DNA of 64,000 bases from Aquipseudomonas alcaligenes_A (GTDB taxonomy: Bacteria > Pseudomonadota > Gammaproteobacteria > Pseudomonadales > Pseudomonadaceae). The stretch lies in the NCBI GenBank assembly GCA_048595745.1, contig CP184361.1; one strand, given 5' to 3'. The first letter of the stretch is position 1, and the number at the start of each line of letters is the position of its first letter. Under the pieces are notes generated by a model. The model saw only the letters and a list, made by a program, of their open reading frames with translations. It did no database searches and was not told the DNA's origin. A program made the position numbers and the translations under genes. Shown in pieces: positions 42,911 through 51,610 of the stretch.

Positions 42911-43768
42911 ATGTCGGCAGCCCTCGCCTCAATCGCTTCTCCCAGTGCCCAGTCCCAGGCGCAACGCATCGCCTTCCTGACCTGTCATGACAAGGCCCGT
43001 CTGGTTGACGAGGCCCTGGCATCACAGGGGTTCCGCGTCGAGCCCATCAGCAGCTATGACACCGACCACTTCGGCACCTTCAGCCGCGAGGTGCCGCGCA
43101 GTGCCAGCGCCCATGACACGGCGCTGGCCAAGGCCAAGCTGGCCTGCTCGCTGGGTGGGGTGCGTTTTGGTCTCGGCAGCGAGGGCAGCTTCGGGCGTGA
43201 CCCGCACCTGGGCTGGACGCCCTGGGACTACGAAATCCTCTGCCTGTGGGATGCGCAGTTGCAGTACCCGGTGTTTGCCCTGGCCGGTTCCGGTGCCACC
43301 AATTACGCCCAGACCGAGGTCGATAGCCTGGAGGCCGCCGTGGCCTTCATGCAGCGTGCGCGTTTTCCCGAGCACGCGCTGATCCTCGGGCGTCCCGGCG
43401 AGTCCTGGTTCCGCAAGGGCATTCGCGAGCGCGACTGGCTGCTTGGCCAGTTGGAATGGTTGCTGGCGCGCGAGCCAGGCATCTGGCTGGAGACGGATAT
43501 GCGAGCGCACGTCAATCCCCTGCGCCAGGCCGTGATTCGCGATGCCGCCGTGCAGCTGGCGCAACGCCTCTCCAGTCGCTGCCCGGCCTGTGACGCGCGC
43601 GGTTACGCGGTGGCGCGCAGCGAGCCCGGCCTGCTGTGTGCCGACTGTGGCCTGGGCACGCCGCTGGCTGCGGCGCACATCTGGGCCTGCCCGGCCTGCC
43701 AGCACGAAGAACGTCGTCCCGTCACCCAACTGGCCAGTGCCGGCCACTGCGAGCAATGCAACCCATGA
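42911..43768 (+). CDS. DUF6671-type protein with four CxxC zinc motifs
   Basis: A 285-residue protein of unknown function, probably DUF6671. The N-terminal 220 residues contain RIAFLTCHDKARLV, SSYDTDHFGTFSRE and SLGGVRFGLGSEGSFGRDP. The last 55 residues hold four CxxC pairs (RCPACDARG, LCADCGLG, WACPACQHE, HCEQCNP), probably two zinc ribbons. ATG 42911 is used. Its stop overlaps the cysD start as ATGA, so it is translationally coupled to a sulfate-activating subunit, suggesting a shared complex or pathway (inference). Confidence 0.72.
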   Translation: MSAALASIASPSAQSQAQRIAFLTCHDKARLVDEALASQGFRVEPISSYDTDHFGTFSREVPRSASAHDTALAKAKLACSLGGVRFGLGSEGSFGRDPHLGWTPWDYEILCLWDAQLQYPVFALAGSGATNYAQTEVDSLEAAVAFMQRARFPEHALILGRPGESWFRKGIRERDWLLGQLEWLLAREPGIWLETDMRAHVNPLRQAVIRDAAVQLAQRLSSRCPACDARGYAVARSEPGLLCADCGLGTPLAAAHIWACPACQHEERRPVTQLASAGHCEQCNP

Positions 43769-44700
43769 ATGCCTTCGCCCCCAGCGTTCCCCGCCTGACC
43801 CACCTGCGCGCCCTCGAGGCCGAGGCCATCCATATCCTGCGCGAGGTGGTGGCGGTGATGCGCAATCCCTGCCTGTTCTACTCGATCGGCAAGGACTCCA
43901 CCGTGTTGCTGCATCTGGCGCGCAAGGCGTTCTTTCCCGGGCCGCTGCCGTTTCCGCTGCTGCATGTCGACACTGGCTGGGAATTCCATGAGATGGGCCA
44001 GTTTCGCGACCGCCTGGCCGCGCGCCTGGGCCTGGACATGCGCGTACACATCAACCCCGACGGCGAGCGGCTGAATATCACGCCGTTCTCCGTGGGCTCG
44101 GCCAAGTACACCGACATCATGAAAACCGAGGCGCTCAAGCAGGCGCTGGCGCAGTACGGTTTCGACGCCTGCTTCGGTGGCGCCCGGCGCGACGAGGAAA
44201 AGTCGCGGGCCAAGGAGCGCGTGTGTTCCTTCCGCGACCCGCACCAGCGCTGGGACCCCAAGCAGCAGCGCCCCGAGCTGTGGCAGCTGTACAACACCCG
44301 GATCAATGCCGGCGAAAGCCTGCGGGTGTTTCCGCTGTCGAACTGGACCGAGCTGGATATCTGGCAGTACATCCACCTGGAGAACATCGAGATCGTCGAC
44401 CTCTACCGCGCCGCGCCTCGTCCGGTGGTGGAGCTGCACGGCACCTTGATCTGCGTGGACGACGAGCGTCTGCTGGAGCACCTCACGCCTGAGCAGCGCG
44501 CCGGCATCCAGACCCGCTGGGTACGTTTCCGCACCCTCGGCTGCTACCCGCTGACCGGTGCGGTGGAATCGCAGGCGCAATCGCTGCCGCAGATCATCCA
44601 GGAGATGCTGCTGACCCGCACGTCCGAACGCCAGGGGCGGGTCATCGACCATGACCAGGAAGGCTCGATGGAGAAGAAGAAAATCGAGGGCTACTTCTAA
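43765..44700 (+). CDS. cysD: Sulfate adenylyltransferase subunit 2 (CysD-like)
   Basis: A 311-residue PP-loop ATPase subunit that, with the GTPase CysN, makes adenosine phosphosulfate from ATP and sulfate. The PP-loop is FYSIGKDSTVLL, followed by HVDTGWEFHEM, FGGARRDEEKSRAKER and the C-terminal KKKIEGYF typical of CysD. No cysN follows; instead a terminator does. It is likely a second CysD paralogue, since pseudomonads carry cysDN elsewhere (known). It is coupled to the DUF6671 gene and under the CbbR-like regulator. Confidence 0.88.
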   Translation: MNAFAPSVPRLTHLRALEAEAIHILREVVAVMRNPCLFYSIGKDSTVLLHLARKAFFPGPLPFPLLHVDTGWEFHEMGQFRDRLAARLGLDMRVHINPDGERLNITPFSVGSAKYTDIMKTEALKQALAQYGFDACFGGARRDEEKSRAKERVCSFRDPHQRWDPKQQRPELWQLYNTRINAGESLRVFPLSNWTELDIWQYIHLENIEIVDLYRAAPRPVVELHGTLICVDDERLLEHLTPEQRAGIQTRWVRFRTLGCYPLTGAVESQAQSLPQIIQEMLLTRTSERQGRVIDHDQEGSMEKKKIEGYF

Positions 44701-44724
44701 ACCGCTCAACGCCGCTGCCAGAAG

Positions 44725-44763
44725 CGCCGAGGCCGCGTCATCCGGACGCGGCCTCGGCGTTTT
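44725..44763 (+). terminator. Strong terminator between cysD and dabA
   Basis: A perfect 15-bp stem from CGCCGAGGCCGCGTC with loop ATCCG, followed by TTTT. It lies 24 bases after the cysD stop and touches the convergent dabA stop codon, closing the cysD transcript. Confidence 0.88.
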
Positions 44764-47210
44764 CAGGCCTCCGGCAAGGCTTGCCAGCCGCTGGCGGTGC
44801 GCCGTTCCAGGCGCGCCGGCTGGCCGTCCAGGCGCAGCAGGTGCAGCCAGCCGTGCTGCACCAGATCGCGGACCACGGCGTGAGCCTCGATCACCCGGTC
44901 GATCATCGCCTGCGGCGCTTCGATGACCACGTGCAGGCGCAGCGGGCGGTGCATCCACTGCTGGCCGTCGTGCAGCGACTGGCGGGCCAGGCCGATGCGC
45001 AAATCGCCGCCGTTGCCCTCGAAGACGCCGATATGGCCGCCCACCACGTTGTGCAGCAGCTTGTTGCCGCTGCCGAAACGCAGGTTGTCGGTGGTGGAGG
45101 TGAAGTACTGCAGGTTGATCCAGTGCGCCACCACCATGGGCGCGGTCATGATCAGCTCCAGCACGCTGCCCTCGCTGTCCTGGCGCCAGTCGTAGTCGTG
45201 CAGGAAGGCGCGGCCCTGCAGGTCGACGTCACGGGTGCGCGCACGCGGCGCGGCGATGAACGCGGCGTTGCCAGCCAGGCCCCATTCGGGGCGGGTCTGC
45301 GCCCAGTCGCGGGCCCGCCGGCGCAGCAGATCGAGCAGCTTGCCCGGCTGCTCGCGCGCCGCCGCCAGGCCCAGCGCATCGGCACGCTCCTGGCGCACCC
45401 GCACGGCGGCCTGGTCGAGGGCCTGGCGCAGGCGCTGCCAGGCGGGCTGCAGGGCGGCCGGCAGATGCTGCTGGCCGAAGATCCGCACCTCGTCGGTGCT
45501 GGTGTTGTGCAGGCCGGCCAGCACCTGGCAGTGTGCCGGCAGCTCATGCCCGCGGCTGCGCAGCTCGGCTCGCACCTCGGTGTCGTTGAGCAGGCTGGCC
45601 AGCAGGCGTGCATTGACCTCGCCGCTCTGCCCGCAGCAGGCGCCACAATCCAGGCCGGCCGCCTGGGGATTGTTGGCACTCTGGCTGCCATGGCCGAGCA
45701 GTACCAGCAGTTCGGGCACCGGGCCGTTGAGGCCCATGGCCTGGAGGATGCGCGCGGCCAGTTCGGTCTTCTGCGCCAGGCTCATGGCCGGCAATTGCGG
45801 GCTCAGGCGTTGCCACTCACCGTCGCGCCAGGCACTGCGGTGGGCCTCCGGCGTGCCGCCGAGCAAACCGCTGGTGCGCCCGAGCAGGGAGCCGGCATAG
45901 CCCAGGCCGATGCTTTCGACCAGGCTGAAGGTGGAGGCCGGCAGACGCTCGAACAGGCGCCAGCGGCCCTGGCGCGTCAGACGCTGCTGGCGTACCTGTG
46001 CCAGGCGCCGGTCCTGCGCCGCGTCGCCGCTGCTGTCGCTGACCTGCAGCTGCGGCGCCAGCAGGCCCGGCAGCTGCGGGCGGGTCGCCGTGGTGCCCAG
46101 CGGCGTGTAGGCGATGGGTAGGCCGAAGAAGCCGGCAAAACCGCCGGTCTCGAGTTCCGGACAGACCTGTTCCAGGGCTCGGCGTAGCGGCTCGGAACGC
46201 ACATCGATGCAGAAGAACAGCTTGGCCAGCGGCACCTGCGCCGGGGTGGCCGCAGGCGCCTGGCCGAGCCGGCGCTGCAGCTGTTCCTGCCAGGCCAACT
46301 CATCGGCCCGCTGCCACAGCTGCAGGGCCTGCCAGGCGGCCGAGGGGGATTGTTGCAGGCCGGCCTGCCAGGCCTTGCGCCAACGCTGCCAGCGGCCCTG
46401 CGCGTCGCGCTGGCGGTCATCCACCAGCCATTCCCAGGCCGCGCGAATGGACAGCAGCTCCAGCAGGGTGTGGTCTTCGCTACCCTGCAGGCGTGCCTGC
46501 CAGCGCCGGTAGGCGCACCAGGAGGCCCAGCCCAGGCTGCGCAGCAGCAGGCAGTCGAACCAGGGTTCCCAGTCCTTGCTGGTCAGTCCCAGGTCGCGCA
46601 CGGCGGCTTCCAGTGCCGCCTCGGGTTGCTCCGGCAGCTCGGCGATACGCGCGCGCAGGTCGCGCCGTGGGCTGAGTACGCTGAGCCCACGATCCGCCAG
46701 CATGCTGGTACGCCAGGCCTGGTACAGCCCGACGCCGGCATCCGGGCGCCAGTCGGCCTGCTCGTGGTCGAACCAGGCGGCGCAGCACTGGCCGATCTGC
46801 TGGGTGATCAGTGTCGGCCAGCCGGGCAGGGCGATGCCCGGTTCGGCCAGGTCTTCCAGCAGCGGCAGACCGCTGGTGTGTTCCGGGGCGGCATCCAGGG
46901 CGCTGAGCAACTGCTCGACTGTCCAGGCCTGATCCTGCTCGGACACTGCCCGTTGCAGGTGGCGTGCACCAATCCGACCGGCCTGCCAGGCTTGCCGGTA
47001 GTCTTCGGCGGCCAGGCTCAGGCGGCTGCCGGCACGCTGCCAGAGTTGCGCGGCGACGGTCTGCCAGGGCTGGTCGCGACGCTCCCACAGGGGGCTGACG
47101 GCGATCATGCGGTCCAGCGGCCAGGTCGGCGCGATACGTTCGCAGGCCTGCCGGGCGGCGCCGTGCAGGGCGTCCCGGTCGAGGCCGGGAAAGTGTTCGA
47201 GCGCAGTCAT
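44763..47210 (-). CDS. dabA: Inorganic carbon transporter subunit DabA (DUF2309)
   Basis: An 815-residue DUF2309 protein, the carbonic-anhydrase-like subunit of the DAB pump that hydrates CO2 to bicarbonate vectorially. The zinc and catalytic set is intact: Cys334 and Asp336 in FFCIDVRSE, His507 in LGHGSQSAN and Cys522 in LDCGACCG. All four are shifted by 17 from the Halothiobacillus residues C351, D353, H524 and C539 (from memory). The start overlaps the dabB stop codon as ATGA, so translation is coupled. A soluble protein bound to DabB at the inner membrane is expected. Confidence 0.9.
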   Translation of the reverse strand: MTALEHFPGLDRDALHGAARQACERIAPTWPLDRMIAVSPLWERRDQPWQTVAAQLWQRAGSRLSLAAEDYRQAWQAGRIGARHLQRAVSEQDQAWTVEQLLSALDAAPEHTSGLPLLEDLAEPGIALPGWPTLITQQIGQCCAAWFDHEQADWRPDAGVGLYQAWRTSMLADRGLSVLSPRRDLRARIAELPEQPEAALEAAVRDLGLTSKDWEPWFDCLLLRSLGWASWCAYRRWQARLQGSEDHTLLELLSIRAAWEWLVDDRQRDAQGRWQRWRKAWQAGLQQSPSAAWQALQLWQRADELAWQEQLQRRLGQAPAATPAQVPLAKLFFCIDVRSEPLRRALEQVCPELETGGFAGFFGLPIAYTPLGTTATRPQLPGLLAPQLQVSDSSGDAAQDRRLAQVRQQRLTRQGRWRLFERLPASTFSLVESIGLGYAGSLLGRTSGLLGGTPEAHRSAWRDGEWQRLSPQLPAMSLAQKTELAARILQAMGLNGPVPELLVLLGHGSQSANNPQAAGLDCGACCGQSGEVNARLLASLLNDTEVRAELRSRGHELPAHCQVLAGLHNTSTDEVRIFGQQHLPAALQPAWQRLRQALDQAAVRVRQERADALGLAAAREQPGKLLDLLRRRARDWAQTRPEWGLAGNAAFIAAPRARTRDVDLQGRAFLHDYDWRQDSEGSVLELIMTAPMVVAHWINLQYFTSTTDNLRFGSGNKLLHNVVGGHIGVFEGNGGDLRIGLARQSLHDGQQWMHRPLRLHVVIEAPQAMIDRVIEAHAVVRDLVQHGWLHLLRLDGQPARLERRTASGWQALPEA

Positions 47211-48724
47211 GGACGATCTCCTGTGGCAAGGGGCGAGGCCTGTGGCGCGCGGACCGGCCACAGGCGGAAGGTGAGGCGGGTGAAGTGCTCATCCAGGTAG
47301 AACCCGGCGAACGCCAGCGGATACAGACGTCGGGCGAGGGCGCCCTGGGGGCGGGCGAGGATCAGCGCCTGCAGCAGGTAGAGGCCGAGGAACAGCAGCA
47401 GCGCCAGGACGCTCAGCGGCCAGGGCGCGGCGCTGCCAGGCTGCTGCAGGATCCAGGCCGCTGCCTGGTGCCACAGCAGGTAGGCACCGAGCAGCAGGGC
47501 GAACATCGCCAGCCCGTAGAGCACCTGGCCGCGGCGCAGGCACCAGGGCGCCAGGCCGACGGCGAGGATCGCCAGGGCCGCCAGCGGCAACGCCTGGGTC
47601 GGCAGCAGCCAGGCCCACAGACCCTGCAGCAGAGCGAGGCTCAGGCTGGCCAGCAACAGGGCCAGGAGCAGAGCGGTGAGACCGGGTACGGCCGCCTGGG
47701 GCTGTAGCGCGTGCTGCCGCGCCTGGGCCACGGTCTCGCCGGCGGCGAGGAAGGCGTGGGCCTTGTACAGCGAGTGGGCGAGCAGGTGTACCAGCGCCAG
47801 TTCATACAGTCCCAGGCCGCATTCCAGCAGCATCAGGCCCATCTGCGCGCAGGTAGACCAGGCCAGGCGCACCTTGATACTGATGCGCGTCATCATCACC
47901 AGCGCGGCGATCACCGCGGTCAGCCCGCCGACCACTACCAGCAGGCTTTGTGCCGGCACGGCGGCGGAGAACAGTGGGGCGAAGCGCAGTACCAGGAAGC
48001 CGCCGAGGTTGACCAGCCCGGCATGCAGCAGCGCCGACACGGGCGTCGGCGCCTCCATCACCTGGATCAGCCAACCGTGCACCGGCAGCTGCGCCGACTT
48101 GAGGATCACCGCCAGAGCCAGCAGCAGGGCGGCCAGTTGCAGGTCCCAGCCCAGCTGGCCGCTGGCCTGCAGGCGGGCATTAACTGCCTCGACGATCAGC
48201 GTCATGTTGCTGTCGCCGCTGGCACGGATCAGCAGCAGCGCGGCGACGATCAGGCAGGCGTCGGCCAGGCGGCTGGCGAGGAATTTCTTGTGCGCCACCA
48301 CCAGCGCCTGGGGGCGGTCGCGGTAGAAGGTCAGCAACTGGTGCAGGCTCAGGCTGGAGAGAATCCAGGCGCCCACCAGCAGGACCAGGTCGTTGCTGGT
48401 CACCACGGTGGCCACGGCGGCCAGGGTGACGAGCAGGGCCAGTACATAGCGGCGCTGGCCGGGCTCGCCTTCCAGGTAGCGCCGCGAGTACTCGATGATC
48501 ACCCAGGCCAGCAGGCCGACCAGGCCGAGCATGGCCAGCCCCAGGCGGTCGTTGTCCTGGCCGTCCAGCGCCGCCTGCAGCCAGGCGCCCAGTACCAGGA
48601 CCAGACCCAGGCCGCCGGCGATGCGCGCCGGCCACCAGAACCCGCGCAGCAGCGCCGCCGGCAACAGCGCCAGGGCGAAGAGCCAGGGCATCCCCTGAAC
48701 CAGTGGGAAGGACAGGCTGAACAT
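47207..48724 (-). CDS. dabB: Inorganic carbon transporter membrane subunit DabB
   Basis: A 505-residue NuoL/MrpA-like membrane protein with about 13 helices. It shares LLVGAWILSSLSLHQLLTFYRD and KSAQLPVHGWLIQVMEAPTPVSALLHAGLVN with proton-conducting complex I subunits (parts quoted from longer stretches), including the Lys and the HGWL motif. It probably supplies proton-driven energy for DabA. MFSLSFPL is taken as the start, with GGAGA ahead of it. It is divergent from an NhaR-like LysR regulator. Confidence 0.9.
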   Translation of the reverse strand: MFSLSFPLVQGMPWLFALALLPAALLRGFWWPARIAGGLGLVLVLGAWLQAALDGQDNDRLGLAMLGLVGLLAWVIIEYSRRYLEGEPGQRRYVLALLVTLAAVATVVTSNDLVLLVGAWILSSLSLHQLLTFYRDRPQALVVAHKKFLASRLADACLIVAALLLIRASGDSNMTLIVEAVNARLQASGQLGWDLQLAALLLALAVILKSAQLPVHGWLIQVMEAPTPVSALLHAGLVNLGGFLVLRFAPLFSAAVPAQSLLVVVGGLTAVIAALVMMTRISIKVRLAWSTCAQMGLMLLECGLGLYELALVHLLAHSLYKAHAFLAAGETVAQARQHALQPQAAVPGLTALLLALLLASLSLALLQGLWAWLLPTQALPLAALAILAVGLAPWCLRRGQVLYGLAMFALLLGAYLLWHQAAAWILQQPGSAAPWPLSVLALLLFLGLYLLQALILARPQGALARRLYPLAFAGFYLDEHFTRLTFRLWPVRAPQASPLATGDRP

Positions 48725-48802
48725 GCGGCGATCTCCATGGGGGCGCGATGGCACTAGTCTCATGGAGTGCTTGAACTATTAAAAATAGATAGATAAGAAT
48801 TG

Positions 48803-48825
48803 TTCGTTCACTTTAGAAGAACGAA
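48803..48825. promoter_or_regulatory. Inverted repeat abutting the NhaR-like gene start
   Basis: TTCGTTC-N9-GAACGAA is a perfect 7-bp inverted repeat that ends two bases before the regulator's ATG. It may be an autoregulatory operator or an RNA stem covering the ribosome site. It lies 79 bases from the dabB start. Confidence 0.5.
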
Positions 48826-48827
48826 AT

Positions 48828-49730
48828 ATGCGCCGGCTGAATTTCCATCACCTGCATTACTTCTGGGCCGTGGCCAAGGAAGGCAACCTGACCCGTGCTG
48901 CCGAGGCGCTGCATGTGTCGCAATCGGCCCTGTCCACGCAGATCCGCGTGCTCGAAGAACAGCTCGGGCACCCACTGTTCATTCGCGCTGGCCGCAGCCT
49001 GCAGCTCACCGAGGCAGGGCGCCTGGTGCTGGACTACGCCGAGACCATCTTCGCCCTCGGCAGCGAACTGCAGACCACCCTGCAGAGCGCCCGCCAGGCC
49101 AGCCAGACGCTGCGCATCGGCGCCGTGGCCACGCTGTCGCGTAACTTCCAGGAGAACCTGCTGCGGCCCTTCCTCGGCCGTGATGACCTGCGCATCACCC
49201 TGGAATCCGGCAGCCTGGACGAACTGCTGGAACGCCTGGCCCTGCACAAGCTGGACGTGGTGCTGACCAACCGTGCGGTCAGCGCCGACAGCCAGCATCC
49301 CTGGCAATGCCGCCTGCTGGATCGCCAGGCGGTGTGCCTGATCGGCCCGCCGCGTGCGGACGCACGGCCCTTCGACCTGCGCCGCGACCTGCAGCAGGTA
49401 CGCCTGATCGTGCCCGGGCGCAGCAGCGATGTGCGCAGTCAGTTCGAGGTCTACTGCCACAGCCATGGCCTGAGCCCGATCATCTGTGCCGAGGTGGACG
49501 ACATGGCCATGCTGCGTCTGCTGGCGCGCGACTCTGGCGACCTGGCCCTGTTGCCGGCCGTGGTGGTGCAGGATGAGCTGCGCAGCGGCGCCCTGCAGCT
49601 GTATGCCGAGGTACCGGATATCGCCGAGCAGTTCTACGCCATCACGCTGCAGCGCCAGTTCAGGCTGGGCATCCTGGATGAGCTGCTGGACCCTCCGTTA
49701 GCGGCGCAGACGTTCGGTCAGGGGGCGTGA
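48828..49730 (+). CDS. LysR family regulator, NhaR-like
   Basis: A 300-residue LysR-type regulator beginning MRRLNFHHLHYFWAVAKEGN, the form shared by NhaR proteins. The helix-turn-helix is LTRAAEALHVSQSALSTQI. The effector-binding part contains LRIGAVATLSRNFQENLL and LARDSGDLALLPAVVV. NhaR of E. coli responds to sodium; relatives are often found beside dabAB genes (recalled). Divergent placement makes it the likely regulator of dabBA. Confidence 0.85.
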   Translation: MRRLNFHHLHYFWAVAKEGNLTRAAEALHVSQSALSTQIRVLEEQLGHPLFIRAGRSLQLTEAGRLVLDYAETIFALGSELQTTLQSARQASQTLRIGAVATLSRNFQENLLRPFLGRDDLRITLESGSLDELLERLALHKLDVVLTNRAVSADSQHPWQCRLLDRQAVCLIGPPRADARPFDLRRDLQQVRLIVPGRSSDVRSQFEVYCHSHGLSPIICAEVDDMAMLRLLARDSGDLALLPAVVVQDELRSGALQLYAEVPDIAEQFYAITLQRQFRLGILDELLDPPLAAQTFGQGA

Positions 49731-49811
49731 GCGACGCGGTGTGGTCGGTTCGACACCGGGCGTCATGGCAAGCGGGGGAGAAAGGGCTTCCGCCCCCGCG
49801 TTCAGCGCCAT

Positions 49812-50996
49812 CTAGAGCACTTCGAACAGCCCCGCCGCACCCATGCCGCCGCCGACGCACATGGTGATCACCACGTACTTCACGCCACGGCGCTTACCTT
49901 CCAGCAGGGCATGACCGACCATGCGCGCGCCGCTCATGCCGTAGGGGTGGCCGATGGCGATGGCGCCGCCGTTGACGTTGAGCTTGGCCGGGTCGATGCC
50001 GAGCTTCTGCGCGCTGTACAGCACCTGGCAGGCGAAGGCCTCGTTGAGCTCCCACAGGCCGATGTCGTCGACGGTGAGGCCGTGCTGCTTGAGCAGCTTG
50101 GGTACGGCGAACACCGGGCCGATGCCCATCTCTTCCGGGGCCAGGCCGGCCACGGCGATGCCGCGATACAGGCCCAGCGGCTGGATACCGCGCTGGGCGG
50201 CCAGGGCGCCGCTCATCAGTACGCAGGCGCTGGCGCCGTCGGACAGCTGGCTGGCGTTGCCGGCGGTGATGCAGCCGCCCTCGATCACCGGCTTGAGCTT
50301 GGTCAGGTCGTCCAGCACGGTTTGCGGGCGGTTGCCTTCGTCCAGGCTCAAGGTGACTTCCTCGAAGCTGACCGCGCCGGTCTCTTTATCCACCAGTTTC
50401 TTGCGCGCGGTGACCGGGACGATTTCATTGGCGAATAGGCCGGCGGCCTGGGCGGCGGCGGTGCGCTGCTGCGACTGCAGGGAGTAGGCGTCCTGCGCTT
50501 CGCGGCTGATGTTGTAGCGCTTGGCCACCAGCTCGGCGGTCTGCAGCATCGGCATATAGGCGTGCTCGGCCATCTTGATGACGTTGGCGTCGGCTTCGGC
50601 AGCGGTCCACTTCATATGGGTGTTCTGCACCAGGCTGATCTGCTCCTGGCCGGCGCCGACCGTGACGGCCATGCCGTCGACCATGATCTGCTTGGCGGCG
50701 ATGGAGATGGCCATCAGGCCGGAGGCGCACTGGCGGTCGATGGTCTGGCCGCTGACCGACAGCGGCAGGCCGGCGGCCAGCAGCGCCAGGCGACCGAGGT
50801 TGGTGGAGGCGGTGCCGCCCTGCATGGCAGTGCCCATCACCACGTCCTCGATCTCGCCCGGCTCGATGCCGGCACGCTCGACGGCGGCGCGCAGGGCGAT
50901 GGCCGACATCGATGGCGACTTGAGGTCGTTGAAGGCACCACGGAAGGCCTTGGCTATCGGCGTGCGGGCAGTGGAAACGATGACGGCGTCTTGCAT
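49812..50996 (-). CDS. Acetyl-CoA C-acyltransferase (thiolase)
   Basis: A 394-residue thiolase that condenses or cleaves acyl-CoA and acetyl-CoA. The acyl-binding Cys is in DRQCASGLMAIS, the catalytic His in GGAIAIGHPYGMSG and the second Cys in ITMCVGGGMGAAGLFE. The start MQDAVIVSTART is the standard thiolase N-terminus; the frame upstream enters the thioesterase gene. It lies 19 bases after that hotdog thioesterase on the same strand, so the two probably act in one fatty acyl pathway. Confidence 0.92.
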   Translation of the reverse strand: MQDAVIVSTARTPIAKAFRGAFNDLKSPSMSAIALRAAVERAGIEPGEIEDVVMGTAMQGGTASTNLGRLALLAAGLPLSVSGQTIDRQCASGLMAISIAAKQIMVDGMAVTVGAGQEQISLVQNTHMKWTAAEADANVIKMAEHAYMPMLQTAELVAKRYNISREAQDAYSLQSQQRTAAAQAAGLFANEIVPVTARKKLVDKETGAVSFEEVTLSLDEGNRPQTVLDDLTKLKPVIEGGCITAGNASQLSDGASACVLMSGALAAQRGIQPLGLYRGIAVAGLAPEEMGIGPVFAVPKLLKQHGLTVDDIGLWELNEAFACQVLYSAQKLGIDPAKLNVNGGAIAIGHPYGMSGARMVGHALLEGKRRGVKYVVITMCVGGGMGAAGLFEVL

Positions 50997-51015
50997 GGCG
51001 GGTTCCTCTTCAGGG

Positions 51016-51450
51016 TTAGTGGCGCAGCAGGCGGCTGAGCGCCGCACGCAGTTGATCGGGGATGGTCGCCGGTTGATTACCGGCGCGCTGGAGGAAGATC
51101 TGCACCAGGCGTCCTGCGGCGCAGGCTTCGTCCTCACCCGCTTTGAACAGGGCTAGCTCGAATTGCACCGAGTGGGTGCCCAGCTTGCCGACCTTCAGCC
51201 CGACCTCGAGGCGTTCGGGAAAGGTGATGGCGGCGAAGTAGTCGCAGGATGCGCTGACCACGAAGCCGATCAGGTCGCCCGCGTGGATATCCAGGCCACC
51301 CTCTTCGATCAGGTAGGTGTTCACTGCCGTGTCGAAATGGCTCTGGCAGGCAACGTGGTGGATGTGCCCGTACAGATCGTTGTCCTGCCAGCGCGGCGTG
51401 ATCGCCTGGAAATGGGCGTAGTCGCTGCGCCGGTGCTGCGGCTTACTCAT
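51016..51450 (-). CDS. Acyl-CoA thioesterase, 4HBT/YbgC-like
   Basis: A 144-residue hotdog thioesterase with the 4HBT-type active site ITPRWQDNDLYGHIHHV: the Asp in DNDLYGH is present, while the usual Asn-Asn after the His is His-His. The remainder (FDTAVNTYLIEEGGL, FVVSASCDYFAAITFPE) is typical. It hydrolyses acyl-CoA. It is the first gene of a pair with a thiolase. Confidence 0.85.
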   Translation of the reverse strand: MSKPQHRRSDYAHFQAITPRWQDNDLYGHIHHVACQSHFDTAVNTYLIEEGGLDIHAGDLIGFVVSASCDYFAAITFPERLEVGLKVGKLGTHSVQFELALFKAGEDEACAAGRLVQIFLQRAGNQPATIPDQLRAALSRLLRH

Positions 51451-51610
51451 GCGTGGTCCTCGTGCTCGTGCGGTTCACCCTAAAAGGTAGCGCGGGTGGC
51501 GGATACCTTGATTAGCCGCCTGTATTGCAGGTTATTGGCCTGCGCACGGGGTCGCTGTCCGAGGTGGATGAACGTGCGGCGCGCCGGTCACCCGGCGCTC
51601 GGGCACGGGC

